From Bacillota bacterium (lineage in GTDB: Bacteria; Bacillota; UBA4882; UBA8346), in NCBI GenBank assembly GCA_023410535.1, contig JAEYPR010000002.1, positions 124,001 to 188,000 of the forward strand: DNA of 64,000 nt, given 5' to 3'. Below, one piece after another: positions 27,420 through 36,476 of this stretch (position 1 is the stretch's first letter; each line of letters opens with the position of its first letter). The position numbers and the translations under genes were made by a program. Under the pieces are notes generated by a model, which saw only the letters and a list, made by a program, of their open reading frames with translations, had not been told where the DNA came from and ran no database searches.

Positions 27420-28025
27420 TCAAATAATTTTTATTCCTAAAATCTGAACGATTTCAGCAGCTTGCATAGCATTGATCTTTACCCCCTTAAATTCACTGCA
27501 TGTATCGGATGCCGTAATGCCGTTGATTGTGCAACCTGATAAATCAATTCCTTTAAGTGGTGTTTTAAAGAAATCTACGCTTTGAAGATTAACTGCTTTT
27601 AGCTTGATCTTTTGGAGCTTTACCTCGGATAGCGACGCTTCTTTACAATTACTATCACTTATCGTACAGCCATCCCATACTGAATTTGCAAAATTTACGT
27701 AACAAAATGAACTATTGTTTAAGACTGTCTCTTTAAAATAACTTTGGGTGAAGTTGCTTCCATCCCCTTTGCATTCTAAAATATTGGATTCTTTCCAATA
27801 GCTGTCAATGAAGATGCAACCTGAAAAAAGGCATTTTTCAAAAACTACCTTATAAAAGCTAGCTTTTGAAAAATTGCAATTAATAAATTGACATTTAACA
27901 AACTGTACCGATTTAAATTCAATCTTTGAGATATTAACATCGGTAAGAACTTCACTTTCAAAATTCATATTCTGAAGATAGTTATCATCAGCTATTCTTG
28001 TATCTGAAATCTTGTTTTCTAACAT
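27420..28025 (-). CDS. Pentapeptide-repeat protein
   Basis: This roughly 201-residue protein is built of pentapeptide repeats (A/C/S-x-F/L-x-x), for example CQFINCNFSKASFYKVVFEK, so it should fold as a right-handed square beta-helix. The C-terminus INAMQAAEIVQILGIKI is typical of a Bacillota subgroup distantly like Qnr and McbG, which protect DNA gyrase. A gyrase role here is only a possibility. The gene is clearly richer in A+T than its neighbours, suggesting recent acquisition. The start is uncertain: I prefer the ATG at 28025 (GGGGGT upstream), but ATGs at 28055 and 28070 are open too. Confidence 0.8.
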   Translation of the reverse strand: MLENKISDTRIADDNYLQNMNFESEVLTDVNISKIEFKSVQFVKCQFINCNFSKASFYKVVFEKCLFSGCIFIDSYWKESNILECKGDGSNFTQSYFKETVLNNSSFCYVNFANSVWDGCTISDSNCKEASLSEVKLQKIKLKAVNLQSVDFFKTPLKGIDLSGCTINGITASDTCSEFKGVKINAMQAAEIVQILGIKII

Positions 28026-28366
28026 AAATTTTACCCCCGTATCTTGATATAGCATAATCGCTCGCCCCATACCTAACTAACTTCGTCCGCGAATCGCATA
28101 TTCCTCCCGCCAACTCAAATGGCTGGGAGTTTTGGGTCGACTCCCCCTTGCAATACCTGATAACCGGCAGTTTTCCGGTACCATGCCCCTCGCTTCAACT
28201 GTCGGGTTCACAGCATTGCAAAAGAGAAGGGAAAACCCGCCCGGACCGGAACGCCGTCAAATGGCGGCAGGGAATTGGCGACCGGAAGTGGAAATTACGT
28301 CAGGCGAAATTGCCGCTAATGTTTATCACGCGGTGGAATGATATTATCAAAGCGAAGGGGTAAGTC

Positions 28367-29101
28367 ATGTGTTTCTTTTATGCGTTGAGCCAGGATGCCC
28401 AAAGTTTGGTGAACCGGTATCAATTGAATCTGGATTTTGAGTTTGAAATCGTGCCGGAATTGGGTCAGCCGCATTATTACGTGTCAGGGTTTGATTTCCC
28501 GCGCATGCCGGTGATTAGCGGCGCGGAACCGGACCGGATTCAAGGGATGAGTTGGGGGTTGATCCCGTTTTGGGTAAAGTCCCGGGAACAAGCCCAGACC
28601 ATCCGGATGAATACCTTAAACGCGCGGAGCGATACCGTCTTTGAGAAGCCGTCGTTTCGCGGGCCGATCCGTTACCGGCGGTGTTTGGTCCCGGCAGACG
28701 GTTTTTACGAGTGGCGGTTGTTTCAGGGCCAAAAATACCCGTATTTTATTTACCATAAAGACCGCACCATCTTTTCCATGGCGGGAATCTGGGATGAATG
28801 GACCGACCGGCAGACCGGGGAGATCCTGCGCAGCTACTCGATTGTGACCACCGACGCCAATCCGCTGATGGCCAAAATTCACAACACCAAATTGCGCATG
28901 CCGGTGATTTTGCCGCGGGAGCTGGAACGGGAGTGGTTGCGGAATGACCTGGGTCGGGACGAAGTCGTAGCGATGCTACGGCCGTTGGCTGGGGGAGTAC
29001 TGACGGCTCATCCGATTGGGAAGCTGATCACGGCCCGGAGTGTGGACAGGAATGTACCGGAGATTCAGAAGGCTTGGGATTATGGGGTGGGGTTGGACTA
29101 A
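28367..29101 (+). CDS. SRAP-domain protein (HMCES/YedK family)
   Basis: This 244-residue protein is of the SOS-response-associated peptidase family. Members bind single-stranded DNA and form a covalent crosslink with abasic sites through Cys2, shielding them. The key residues are all present: Cys2 exposed after Met removal (MCFFYAL), the Asn in MNTLNARSD, the Glu in DGFYEW and the His in AKIHNTKLRMP. Length is typical. The start ATG has GAAGGGG upstream. It is not in an evident operon; the pentapeptide gene upstream is divergent. Confidence 0.92.
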   Translation: MCFFYALSQDAQSLVNRYQLNLDFEFEIVPELGQPHYYVSGFDFPRMPVISGAEPDRIQGMSWGLIPFWVKSREQAQTIRMNTLNARSDTVFEKPSFRGPIRYRRCLVPADGFYEWRLFQGQKYPYFIYHKDRTIFSMAGIWDEWTDRQTGEILRSYSIVTTDANPLMAKIHNTKLRMPVILPRELEREWLRNDLGRDEVVAMLRPLAGGVLTAHPIGKLITARSVDRNVPEIQKAWDYGVGLD

Positions 29102-29328
29102 TTCTGTTCATCCAATCGCCGGAGACCATACAAAAATATTTAACGATCTTGAAACAATATTTATAGGCAAATCGTATAATTCGCAACTGAGCGTAGGAGG
29201 TTGTATTGCAAAGAGCTTAACGATTGGTTGGATAAAATTGCCCAAAACAAGCAGATGGGAAATAACAATTTTTTAAAAAAATTTAATAAAAAGTTTTCTT
29301 TTTAGCAGGAATATGCTTGCTTGCGAAG

Positions 29329-29355
29329 AATACTTTTTTAAATTAAAAAACAAAG
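29329..29355. promoter_or_regulatory. Operator copy 1 for the ROK repressor (27-bp direct repeat)
   Basis: This 27-bp A/T-rich sequence, with core TTTTTTAAATTAAAAAA that is almost palindromic, is repeated without change at 29441-29467. AT-rich imperfect palindromes of this kind are typical NagC/XylR-class ROK sites. The spacing between copies is 112 bp. Confidence 0.6.
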
Positions 29356-29440
29356 TTGGTTCTTTCAATTGGCCTACCTGGCCAAGTAAGAACTTTAGGG
29401 GTTTGTGCTCTTTGCTTTGGATAATAGTAATAGTTCTTTT

Positions 29441-29467
29441 AATACTTTTTTAAATTAAAAAACAAAG
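29441..29467. promoter_or_regulatory. Operator copy 2 for the ROK repressor
   Basis: This is the second identical copy of the 27-bp element. It ends inside the ribosome-binding site of the ROK gene, so bound protein would block expression directly. Two sites 112 bp apart could also form a repression loop. Confidence 0.6.
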
Positions 29468-29473
29468 GTGCTA

Positions 29474-30700
29474 ATGATGAAAACAACCCGAACTGCCAGC
29501 AATAGTAAAGATTTAAAAGTTCTAAACCGGATTAAGGTTTTAAATACTGTTCGTAAAAACGGTCCGATAGCCCGGTATGAAGTTGCTAAGCTAACGGCAT
29601 TGACGCCTCCGGCGGTAACCGTAATCGTTAACGAACTGATTAAAGTAGGGGTTATTCAAGAGACTGGATGGGGCGAATCGAGTGGCGGCAGACGGCCGGT
29701 CATGTTGGAGTTGAATCCGCGATTCGGATATATTTTTGCAGTGCGGCTCCAACATGGTATCGTGAATACGGCGCTACTGGATCTGGCGGGAACGATCTTA
29801 GAAAGCCGCCATCAAAAGTTAGATACGACCCATCCGGATGAAGTGGTCTCGATCATCGTCTTGTCGTTAAATCTGATCTTATCCGGCAACGGGATTTCCA
29901 GAGAGAAAGTTTTTTGCTGTGGCGTTGCTTCCCCGGGGTTGGTCAACTCCTATGAGGGCATAGTTGAGCGTTCTTCCAACTTGGATTGGGGCAGATTTCC
30001 GTTGGCCGCGATGTTATCGCAATGTTTAGACGGGCTCCCGGTTCATGTTGAAAATATCTCCAACGCTGCGGCGCTTGGGGAGAAGACTTACGGAAACGGT
30101 GTCGGCTGTGAAAATTTGGTTTATCTTAATCTTTCCGTCGGGATTGGCGCCGGAATTATCATCAACAACGCGCTGTTCGGCGGGGCGCGGGGGTATGCCG
30201 GTGAGATTGGTTCGGCCCGCGTTCTGTATCCGACGGTAGTTGGGGATGAGAACGTGGTTAAATATAGTACTTTTGAACAAGCCTGCAGCGTGCGAACGAT
30301 TCTGGAACGGATTAAAGCGGTCGTCACTGAGCAGGAGTTCGCCAAACTGGGACTGTCCAAGGCGCGGCTGACAATCGAAGAGGCATTGCTGTCGCCGTTG
30401 ATCGAAATCCCGGAAGTCCGCGAAATTATCAACGAAGTGAGTCTCCTGATCGGGATAAAGGTAGCGGAGTTAATTCACTTGTTCAATACCGACCGGGTGA
30501 TCTTAGGCGGCGAACTGACGCGGGTTGGCGATTTGTTATTAAATACGATCATTCAAACGGTCAAAGAAAACTCCTTAGCCGAGATGACGGAGACGGTAAA
30601 GATCACCGTCTCAACCATGCGGGAAGATCCGGCGTTAATGGGTGTCTATGCCTTGATATTGGAAAAACTGTTTATTTCCGAAGAATGGCTGCAGCTTTAA
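29474..30700 (+). CDS. ROK-family transcriptional repressor of the amino-sugar operon
   Basis: This roughly 408-residue protein has an N-terminal winged helix-turn-helix (about residues 15-75, NGPIARYEVAKLTALTPPAV) and a ROK sugar-binding domain (about 85-400) with a kinase-like fold. It lacks the CxCGxxGC zinc motif present in catalytic ROK kinases (compare the protein at 57030-57914), so it is a regulator of the NagC/XylR type and not a kinase. It is the first gene of a same-strand run of ten genes for amino-sugar use, and two identical AT-rich elements precede it. The likely effector is an amino sugar or its phosphate. Start is the ATG at 29474; 29477 is equally open. Confidence 0.88.
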   Translation: MMKTTRTASNSKDLKVLNRIKVLNTVRKNGPIARYEVAKLTALTPPAVTVIVNELIKVGVIQETGWGESSGGRRPVMLELNPRFGYIFAVRLQHGIVNTALLDLAGTILESRHQKLDTTHPDEVVSIIVLSLNLILSGNGISREKVFCCGVASPGLVNSYEGIVERSSNLDWGRFPLAAMLSQCLDGLPVHVENISNAAALGEKTYGNGVGCENLVYLNLSVGIGAGIIINNALFGGARGYAGEIGSARVLYPTVVGDENVVKYSTFEQACSVRTILERIKAVVTEQEFAKLGLSKARLTIEEALLSPLIEIPEVREIINEVSLLIGIKVAELIHLFNTDRVILGGELTRVGDLLLNTIIQTVKENSLAEMTETVKITVSTMREDPALMGVYALILEKLFISEEWLQL

Positions 30701-30727
30701 AATAACATGTTACAGGAGATGGGGAAG

Positions 30728-31486
30728 ATGTCTAAAACCAGTAGTGCTTATCGGGATGTTATTATCGACTTGATTTCCGCCATCGAGCGGGAGGAGCAGG
30801 CCAGTATCGACCGGGCGGCTGATATTTTAGCCAAAAGGGTTCAAGCCGACGGTCTGATCCATGTGATTGGAACCGGGGGCCATTCGAATCTCGCGGCGGA
30901 AGAGGTGTTATGGCGGGCTGGTGGACTTGCGGCGGTCAATCCGTTGTTGGATGCCGGAACCAACTTGATCCACGGCGCCAAACGATCCAACTATATTGAA
31001 CGGACACCGGGGTATGCCAAAGGAGTGTTAGATTCGTACGAGATCACCTCCGGCGATGTGCTGATTATTGTGAACGCATACGGCATTAATGCCATGACCA
31101 TTGACTGTGCTTTGGAGTGCCAACGGCGGGGAGTGACTTCGATCGGGATCACTTCGAAATCATTTGCGGATTCGGTGCCGGAGGGAGCGCCCTCGCGGCA
31201 CCCGAGCGGTCGAAAACTTTACGAACTTGTGGATGTATTTATCGATAGCCATCTGCCTCTGGGAGACTCGGTAGTGGAAGTGGCAGGGTTGCAACAGAAG
31301 CTGGGGGCCACATCGACCTATGTAAATGCTTTTGCCATCAACCTTTTGATGATCAGAACGGCCGAAAAATTATTGGCAATGGGGATCACTCCCCCGATAT
31401 GGACCAGCGCCAATCTACCGAACGGCGACAGTCTGAATCAAAAATACGAAGAGCAATATCTGCCGCGAGTAAAGCACCTACGATAA
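30728..31486 (+). CDS. SIS-domain phosphosugar-binding protein (UPF0309-like)
   Basis: This 252-residue protein has a SIS fold, used by sugar-phosphate isomerases and sugar-phosphate sensors. Visible motifs include the phosphosugar loop VIGTGGHSNLAAEE near residue 45, and DVLIIVNAYGINAMTID. It matches the UPF0309 type, whose reaction is not established; amino-sugar-phosphate isomerisation or binding fits the context. It lies 27 bases after the ROK gene. The ATG at 30728 is used, with AGGAG nine bases upstream. Confidence 0.83.
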   Translation: MSKTSSAYRDVIIDLISAIEREEQASIDRAADILAKRVQADGLIHVIGTGGHSNLAAEEVLWRAGGLAAVNPLLDAGTNLIHGAKRSNYIERTPGYAKGVLDSYEITSGDVLIIVNAYGINAMTIDCALECQRRGVTSIGITSKSFADSVPEGAPSRHPSGRKLYELVDVFIDSHLPLGDSVVEVAGLQQKLGATSTYVNAFAINLLMIRTAEKLLAMGITPPIWTSANLPNGDSLNQKYEEQYLPRVKHLR

Positions 31487-31584
31487 GCCGGGTTGCTTGG
31501 GATTCATTTTAGTCATACGAAAATTTCGCAAAAGACCGATTTCGGCACTGCTATCGGTAGCTTCGAGCAATGGGAGGACTCATG

Positions 31585-32838
31585 ATGGACCCAAAATACC
31601 GGGCCACTTTGGCGGAGTTTTATCGCGATCAATTGTTCAATCGTATTTTGCCGTTTTGGATGACCCACGGGATCGATGAAGAATACGGCGGTTATTTCAC
31701 CTGTTTCAGTAATACGGGTGATAAGCGGGTAAGCACCGATAAATACGTGTGGTCGCAGGGCCGGTTTGTTTGGCTATTCGCGAAATTGGCCGAATTGGAA
31801 GAAAGTTCGCGCTACCTTGACCAGGCCAAAAAAGGGGTAGACTTCCTGCGAGACCATTGTTTTCTGGAAGACGGCCGCTGCGCTTTTTTGTTGAGCCAAA
31901 AGGGAACGCCTAAAGAACCGGAGCCGGGGAAGGGTTATGATTATAGCATTTATGCGGATTGTTTCGTGGTATTGGGTTTCGCGAAATATGCGGCTGTGAG
32001 TGGTGACCCCACTGTTCTAGACGCAGCGTTGCAATTATATGATTCGATCGTTGGCCGGATTGAACGGGATGACTTTCAGACCAACCCCGAGCCGACCCCA
32101 AAAGGGTATAAATGCCATGGCATTCCGATGATTCTGTTAAACGTCAGCCATGAGCTGGGCCGATCGTTGGCTGGTTTTGACCACCCACGGACGACGGAGA
32201 TTGAGCAACGCTGTATTGCATTTTCGGATGAAGTCATGACAGAGTTTTTACAGGGCGACCTCCTCTTTGAGCTGATTAATCGGACGGACCGTAACGAACA
32301 GAGTCTGTTGACCCGTTTCATCAATCCCGGTCACAATATTGAAAATATGTGGTTTGTGATGCATCACGCGTTGAAAACAAACGACGTTGCGGCAATCGCC
32401 AAGGCGGTTACGGTCGTCGCCAAAATGTTCGAGCTTGGTTGGGATCGCGAATATGGCGGGTTATACCACTTTGTCGACCGCGAGGGAGGTCGGCCCCGTG
32501 GATCAATCAGTCTGCCATCCTCAAACGCATTGATCGAAAAATTAGCAAACGGTTGGGATGACAAGCTATGGTGGGTTCACTCGGAGGCGCTTTATACAAC
32601 CTTGTTAGGCTACCATCTGACGGGCGATCAACGCATGATCGACGCGTATCAAAAAGTGCATGATTACAGTTTTGCAACATTTCCCAATCCCAATGAGATG
32701 ACCGGGGAGTGGATCCAGATCCGGGATCGCTATGGGAAGCCCCAAGAAAAAGTGGTGGCGTTACCCGTGAAAGACCCGTTTCATATCACCCGGAATTTTA
32801 TTTTGATGATCGAATTGCTACGGACCATGGAACAATAA
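31585..32838 (+). CDS. AGE-family epimerase (N-acylglucosamine 2-epimerase-like)
   Basis: This 417-residue enzyme is of the N-acylglucosamine 2-epimerase family, an (alpha/alpha)6 barrel that interconverts sugars at C2, classically GlcNAc and ManNAc. Recognisable stretches are TDKYVWSQGRFVWLFAKLAE, NPGHNIENMWFVMHHAL and KLWWVHSEALYTTLLGY, with the His residues expected to do acid-base chemistry. The N-terminus differs from cellobiose epimerases, but assignment between substrates is not firm. The ATG at 31585 is chosen for GGGAGG seven bases upstream. Confidence 0.85.
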   Translation: MDPKYRATLAEFYRDQLFNRILPFWMTHGIDEEYGGYFTCFSNTGDKRVSTDKYVWSQGRFVWLFAKLAELEESSRYLDQAKKGVDFLRDHCFLEDGRCAFLLSQKGTPKEPEPGKGYDYSIYADCFVVLGFAKYAAVSGDPTVLDAALQLYDSIVGRIERDDFQTNPEPTPKGYKCHGIPMILLNVSHELGRSLAGFDHPRTTEIEQRCIAFSDEVMTEFLQGDLLFELINRTDRNEQSLLTRFINPGHNIENMWFVMHHALKTNDVAAIAKAVTVVAKMFELGWDREYGGLYHFVDREGGRPRGSISLPSSNALIEKLANGWDDKLWWVHSEALYTTLLGYHLTGDQRMIDAYQKVHDYSFATFPNPNEMTGEWIQIRDRYGKPQEKVVALPVKDPFHITRNFILMIELLRTMEQ

Positions 32839-32847
32839 TAAAAAAAC

Positions 32848-32876
32848 GAATTGTTCGCTCAAGCGAACCGTTCATT
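32848..32876 (+). terminator. Intergenic hairpin before nagA
   Basis: GTTCGCT pairs with AGCGAAC around a 2-base loop, extended by flanking weak pairs, then a T-rich stretch. It is short and lies inside the operon, so partial attenuation or RNA protection is more likely than full termination. Confidence 0.45.
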
Positions 32877-32921
32877 TTAAGAATAAGGAATAAGCTGCTT
32901 TTTGTAAGGAGAAATTGAAAA

Positions 32922-34169
32922 ATGGACAAACCAATATTATTTACCAATGCTACGGTATTGACTCCAATCCGCCAAATCGAACACGGAGCGATATTGGTAG
33001 AAGCGGGTTTGATCAAGGAATTTGGCCCGCTCTCCACCATCAATCTTCCGAACGAAGCACGTGTTATTGATATTGAAGGGGCTTATATCAGCCCGGGGTT
33101 TATCGATCTCCATCTGCACGGAGCTTGGGGCGGAGACGTGATGGCCGGTTCGGTTGACGATCTGGCAAAAATGGCGCAAGGATTGGTCAAGGGTGGAGCT
33201 ACCGCATTCCTTCCAACGACGTTATCCGGATCGCTCTCCTCCATCACGAACGCCTTGGACGCTATCGGTCAAGCGCTGAAAGAAGATTTGGGCGGGGCTG
33301 AAATTATCGGAGCCCACTTGGAAGGACCTTATTTTAACCCGGCCCAAAAAGGAGCTCAAAATCCCAAATATATCATCACGCCAGATCCCCAAGATTACCT
33401 GCCCATCCTCGATAAATACCCGTTCATCAAACGGCTCTCCGCTGCGCCGGAACTGCCGGGCGCTGATGAATTGGGACGGGAACTGCAAAAACGGGGGATT
33501 GTGGCCTCGATTGCACACTCCAGCGCCACCTATCAACAGGTGTTGCAGGCAATCGAGTGCGGTTATTCTCACGCTACCCATATTTTCTCCGGAATGTCCG
33601 GGATTGAACGGGTAAAAGCGTATCGAATCCCGGGGGTCATCGAATCGGTGTTAATCTCGGATGAGTTGACCACGGAGATGATCGCGGATGGGCACCATCT
33701 ACCGCCAAGCTTGATGAAGTTGGTTTTAATCGCTAAGGGGATGGACAAAGTCTGCCTGGTGACGGACTCGATGGCTGCAGCGGGACTGGGGCCTGGCCGG
33801 TACCAATTGGGAGGTTTGGAAGTCATCGTTGAAGCCGATATTCCCGCTGAATTTGAAATCCCGACCCAGCCCGGTAACTACGTGGCCAAACTGGCCGACC
33901 GGAGCGCCTTTGCCAGCAGTGTGGCGACGATGAATCAACTCGTCAGGAATATGGTCAATTTGGTTGGGTTAAATATTTTGGATGCGGTGAAATTAGTGAC
34001 GCTAAATCCAGCCCGGATGCAGGGGGTGATTTTTGAGCGCGGGTTGATCGCCAAGGGGTTGCGGGCGGATCTGACCGTCTTTGATGACGAGTTCAATATT
34101 TTACTGACAATGGTGCAAGGCAAAATTGTTTATCAACAATTACATCGGCTCGATCCTGCTACGCCGTAG
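32922..34169 (+). CDS. nagA: N-acetylglucosamine-6-phosphate deacetylase
   Basis: This 415-residue amidohydrolase removes acetate from GlcNAc-6-phosphate to give glucosamine-6-phosphate, the step before NagB. Metal and catalytic motifs are present: HLHGAWGGD, the metal-binding Glu in GAHLEGPYFNP, SIAHSSATYQQ, SHATHIFSGMSG and the catalytic Asp in LVTDSMAAAG. The usual HLFNAM is HIFSGM here. The ATG at 32922 follows AAGGAGA. Position between the epimerase and the transporter genes fits amino-sugar catabolism. Confidence 0.93.
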   Translation: MDKPILFTNATVLTPIRQIEHGAILVEAGLIKEFGPLSTINLPNEARVIDIEGAYISPGFIDLHLHGAWGGDVMAGSVDDLAKMAQGLVKGGATAFLPTTLSGSLSSITNALDAIGQALKEDLGGAEIIGAHLEGPYFNPAQKGAQNPKYIITPDPQDYLPILDKYPFIKRLSAAPELPGADELGRELQKRGIVASIAHSSATYQQVLQAIECGYSHATHIFSGMSGIERVKAYRIPGVIESVLISDELTTEMIADGHHLPPSLMKLVLIAKGMDKVCLVTDSMAAAGLGPGRYQLGGLEVIVEADIPAEFEIPTQPGNYVAKLADRSAFASSVATMNQLVRNMVNLVGLNILDAVKLVTLNPARMQGVIFERGLIAKGLRADLTVFDDEFNILLTMVQGKIVYQQLHRLDPATP

Positions 34170-34190
34170 GAACCATGCTTGGGGGGAATC

Positions 34191-35579
34191 ATGCAAAACG
34201 CCAAAATCAAGGTCGGATTCGGCAAAGTTGAAATTACGCCGCCATTGGACTGCGAACTGACGGGGTTTGTCGCCAGACAAGGCAACAGCTGCGGGGTGCA
34301 CGACGCTTTATGGGCGCGGGCGCTTGTCCTCTCCGACGGTCGGCAAAAAATGGCGCTGGTGACGGCAGACCTGATTGGGTTGGCTCGGGAGACGATTAGG
34401 CGGATCCGAGCGGAAGCCGCGCGCCGGACCGATATTGGTCCGCAACAAATAATCATCTGCACAACCCATACGCATTCCGGCCCGGTATCGCTTGAAGGGG
34501 GATTTTTAGGCGAGCCGGATCTCCGGTATATCGCCCAATTGGTAGAGAAAATCGCCGAGGCGATTGTAATCGCCAGCCAGACCTTGGCAACGGCACTAAC
34601 GTCGGTTGGTCGGTCAAGCTGCTCGCTGGTGGGTAAAAACCGCCGGATTGCCGGAGGTCGGACCGATCCGGATATCATGGTTCTCCGTTTTGATTATGAT
34701 GATGGGCGAAGAATTCTGTTGGCCAATTACGCATGCCATCCAGTGGTCCTGGGGCCGGAGAACCGGTTGGTCTCAGGCGATTATCCCTATTACTTACAGA
34801 AGACCCTGGCCCAGGTCTATCCGGGTTGTGAGAGTCTATTTCTTAATGGGGCGACCGGCGATATTAATGTCGGCCACCGAGCGACAGACAGCATTCATAA
34901 CTCCGCTGCATCCAAGCGGACGTTTGCCGAAGCGGAACGTTTGGGCCGGCTCTTGGCGGGCAGGGTGATTGAAGCGGTTGAGACGGCTGAATTGATCATT
35001 GACACCAAGTTGCGCATCGCGGGTTGTGAGGTGGAATTATCGCTGGAGGAGCCGCTGCCCACTGCTGCGGAATATCAAAACTTACAACTGGAATTGGCAG
35101 CGCAAGCGAAAGAACTTCGATGCGCCGCCGCCGATTATGGGTCCATCCGCCAGGCTGAAGTCTGGAGTCAATGGGCGGGAGCGATGCGGCACCGGGCGGA
35201 AGCCGGGCGGCTTGCTCCGGGATTGACCACTGAAGTCGCGGTATTCGCTTTGGGCGAGGTTGAGTTTGTTACATTTCCCGGAGAATTCTTTCACGAGTTG
35301 GGACAACAGGTCAAACAAGCGCGGCCTGGGAGAAAGGTGTTTATCATCGGCTATTGCAATGATGCCATTGGTTATGTGGCGCCTGCCGCCGCTTATGCCC
35401 AAGGCGGTTATGAGATCGAAGATTCGTACCGTTATTACGGACTGCCCGCCCGTTTAGCCCAAGGAGCCGGAGAGACGGTGGTTGCCACCATCGGTAGGAT
35501 GTTGCAAATGATCCGTCATGAGGCCGCTGCGGCAGATAAAAAGAACCTTAAAAGCGTATCTTTCAACCAAATAACCTAA
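34191..35579 (+). CDS. Cytosolic neutral/alkaline ceramidase-fold amidase
   Basis: This 462-residue protein matches the N-terminal catalytic domain of neutral ceramidases, zinc amidases that cut N-acyl bonds. Expected active-site motifs appear in order: CTTHTHSGPVS (zinc His), YACHPVVLGP (second His), LVSGDYPYYLQ (catalytic Ser), TFPGEFFHELG (zinc Glu) and YCNDAIGYVAP (zinc Tyr). There is no signal peptide and no C-terminal Ig-like domain, unlike secreted ceramidases. Within an amino-sugar operon it more likely acts on an N-acylated sugar or glycolipid fragment. The substrate is not known. The ATG at 34191 has GGGGGGA just upstream. Confidence 0.8.
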   Translation: MQNAKIKVGFGKVEITPPLDCELTGFVARQGNSCGVHDALWARALVLSDGRQKMALVTADLIGLARETIRRIRAEAARRTDIGPQQIIICTTHTHSGPVSLEGGFLGEPDLRYIAQLVEKIAEAIVIASQTLATALTSVGRSSCSLVGKNRRIAGGRTDPDIMVLRFDYDDGRRILLANYACHPVVLGPENRLVSGDYPYYLQKTLAQVYPGCESLFLNGATGDINVGHRATDSIHNSAASKRTFAEAERLGRLLAGRVIEAVETAELIIDTKLRIAGCEVELSLEEPLPTAAEYQNLQLELAAQAKELRCAAADYGSIRQAEVWSQWAGAMRHRAEAGRLAPGLTTEVAVFALGEVEFVTFPGEFFHELGQQVKQARPGRKVFIIGYCNDAIGYVAPAAAYAQGGYEIEDSYRYYGLPARLAQGAGETVVATIGRMLQMIRHEAAAADKKNLKSVSFNQIT

Positions 35580-35602
35580 TCACATCGGAAGGAGCTAACC
35601 TG

Positions 35603-36379
35603 ATGCAACCAAAATTAGTTTTAACTACCCGGGTAACCGGGGGAGATTATCAACGAGCCGTTGATTTGGGCGTAACCAATCAGTTCGATGGTTTGGATTG
35701 GAACTTGGATTATTACCGGGTTCCGGCCGCCTCCAATGCTCGAAAAGCTTTTGTAGACGCGGCGTTGGGAAGCGGTTTACCTTCGCGGTTCCACGCTCCC
35801 TGTCAGGATGTCGAGTTGGCTCACGCCGATCCCCGGGTTTCCGGGGCGGCGCTGGTATATCTGAAGATGTATATTGATTTTTTGAAAGTGTTTCCGGAGA
35901 CTCATTTTAATCTACATATCGGATCGCGAAGCATTTCCGAGGATGAACTCTCATGGGAGACAGCCATTCGTAATCTCAAAGAACTGGTGGAGTACGGCAA
36001 GGCGCAGGGAGTCACCGTCTGTCTGGAAAACCTGAAGAAAGGATGGACCAGTGTACCCGAGAAGCTGGCGCTGCTGGTTGAGGCGAGCGGAGCTATGGTT
36101 ACTTTAGACATTGGTCATGCCCGGGCTTGTCTCGCGATGACCCAAAGCAGCGCTAAGTTGGAAGAGTATATCACGCCGTATGCTGAACGCATCCGCAACC
36201 TCCATCTGTATGAGATTGAAACGTTAGCAGGGCGGCATATGGAGCCGCAGAACCTCGAGAGTATCGGGGGGATTTTAGACCGGGTTTTGGAATATGGGGT
36301 AACCTGGTGGGTCATTGAATTAAGTGACTTTGAGGAGATTTTACGAGTTAAGAACTTATTACACGCCAAGTTTTGCTGA
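35603..36379 (+). CDS. TIM-barrel sugar isomerase/epimerase family protein
   Basis: This 258-residue protein is of the xylose-isomerase-like TIM-barrel superfamily. Metal-ligand positions are suggested by LHIGSRSISED, VCLENLKKGW (Glu), VTLDIGHARACL (Asp and His) and a late Glu in WVIELSDFEE. Related proteins isomerise or epimerise sugars or act as dehydratases; the exact reaction cannot be told. The ATG at 35603 follows GGAAGGAG. It sits directly ahead of the transporter genes on the same strand. Confidence 0.78.
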   Translation: MQPKLVLTTRVTGGDYQRAVDLGVTNQFDGLDWNLDYYRVPAASNARKAFVDAALGSGLPSRFHAPCQDVELAHADPRVSGAALVYLKMYIDFLKVFPETHFNLHIGSRSISEDELSWETAIRNLKELVEYGKAQGVTVCLENLKKGWTSVPEKLALLVEASGAMVTLDIGHARACLAMTQSSAKLEEYITPYAERIRNLHLYEIETLAGRHMEPQNLESIGGILDRVLEYGVTWWVIELSDFEEILRVKNLLHAKFC

Positions 36380-36476
36380 TACAAACCATCGAACTTCATG
36401 TTTCAGGGAGGTGATTGACGGGTAGCAGGTGTTCAACGGGATGATTGAGATCAACGAAAAAAAGGGGTGTAGAATT

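Noticed and set aside
28132..28363. Overlapping plus-strand frames upstream of the SRAP gene
   Set aside because: Two frames are open at once, neither has a good ribosome site, and neither matches a family I know.
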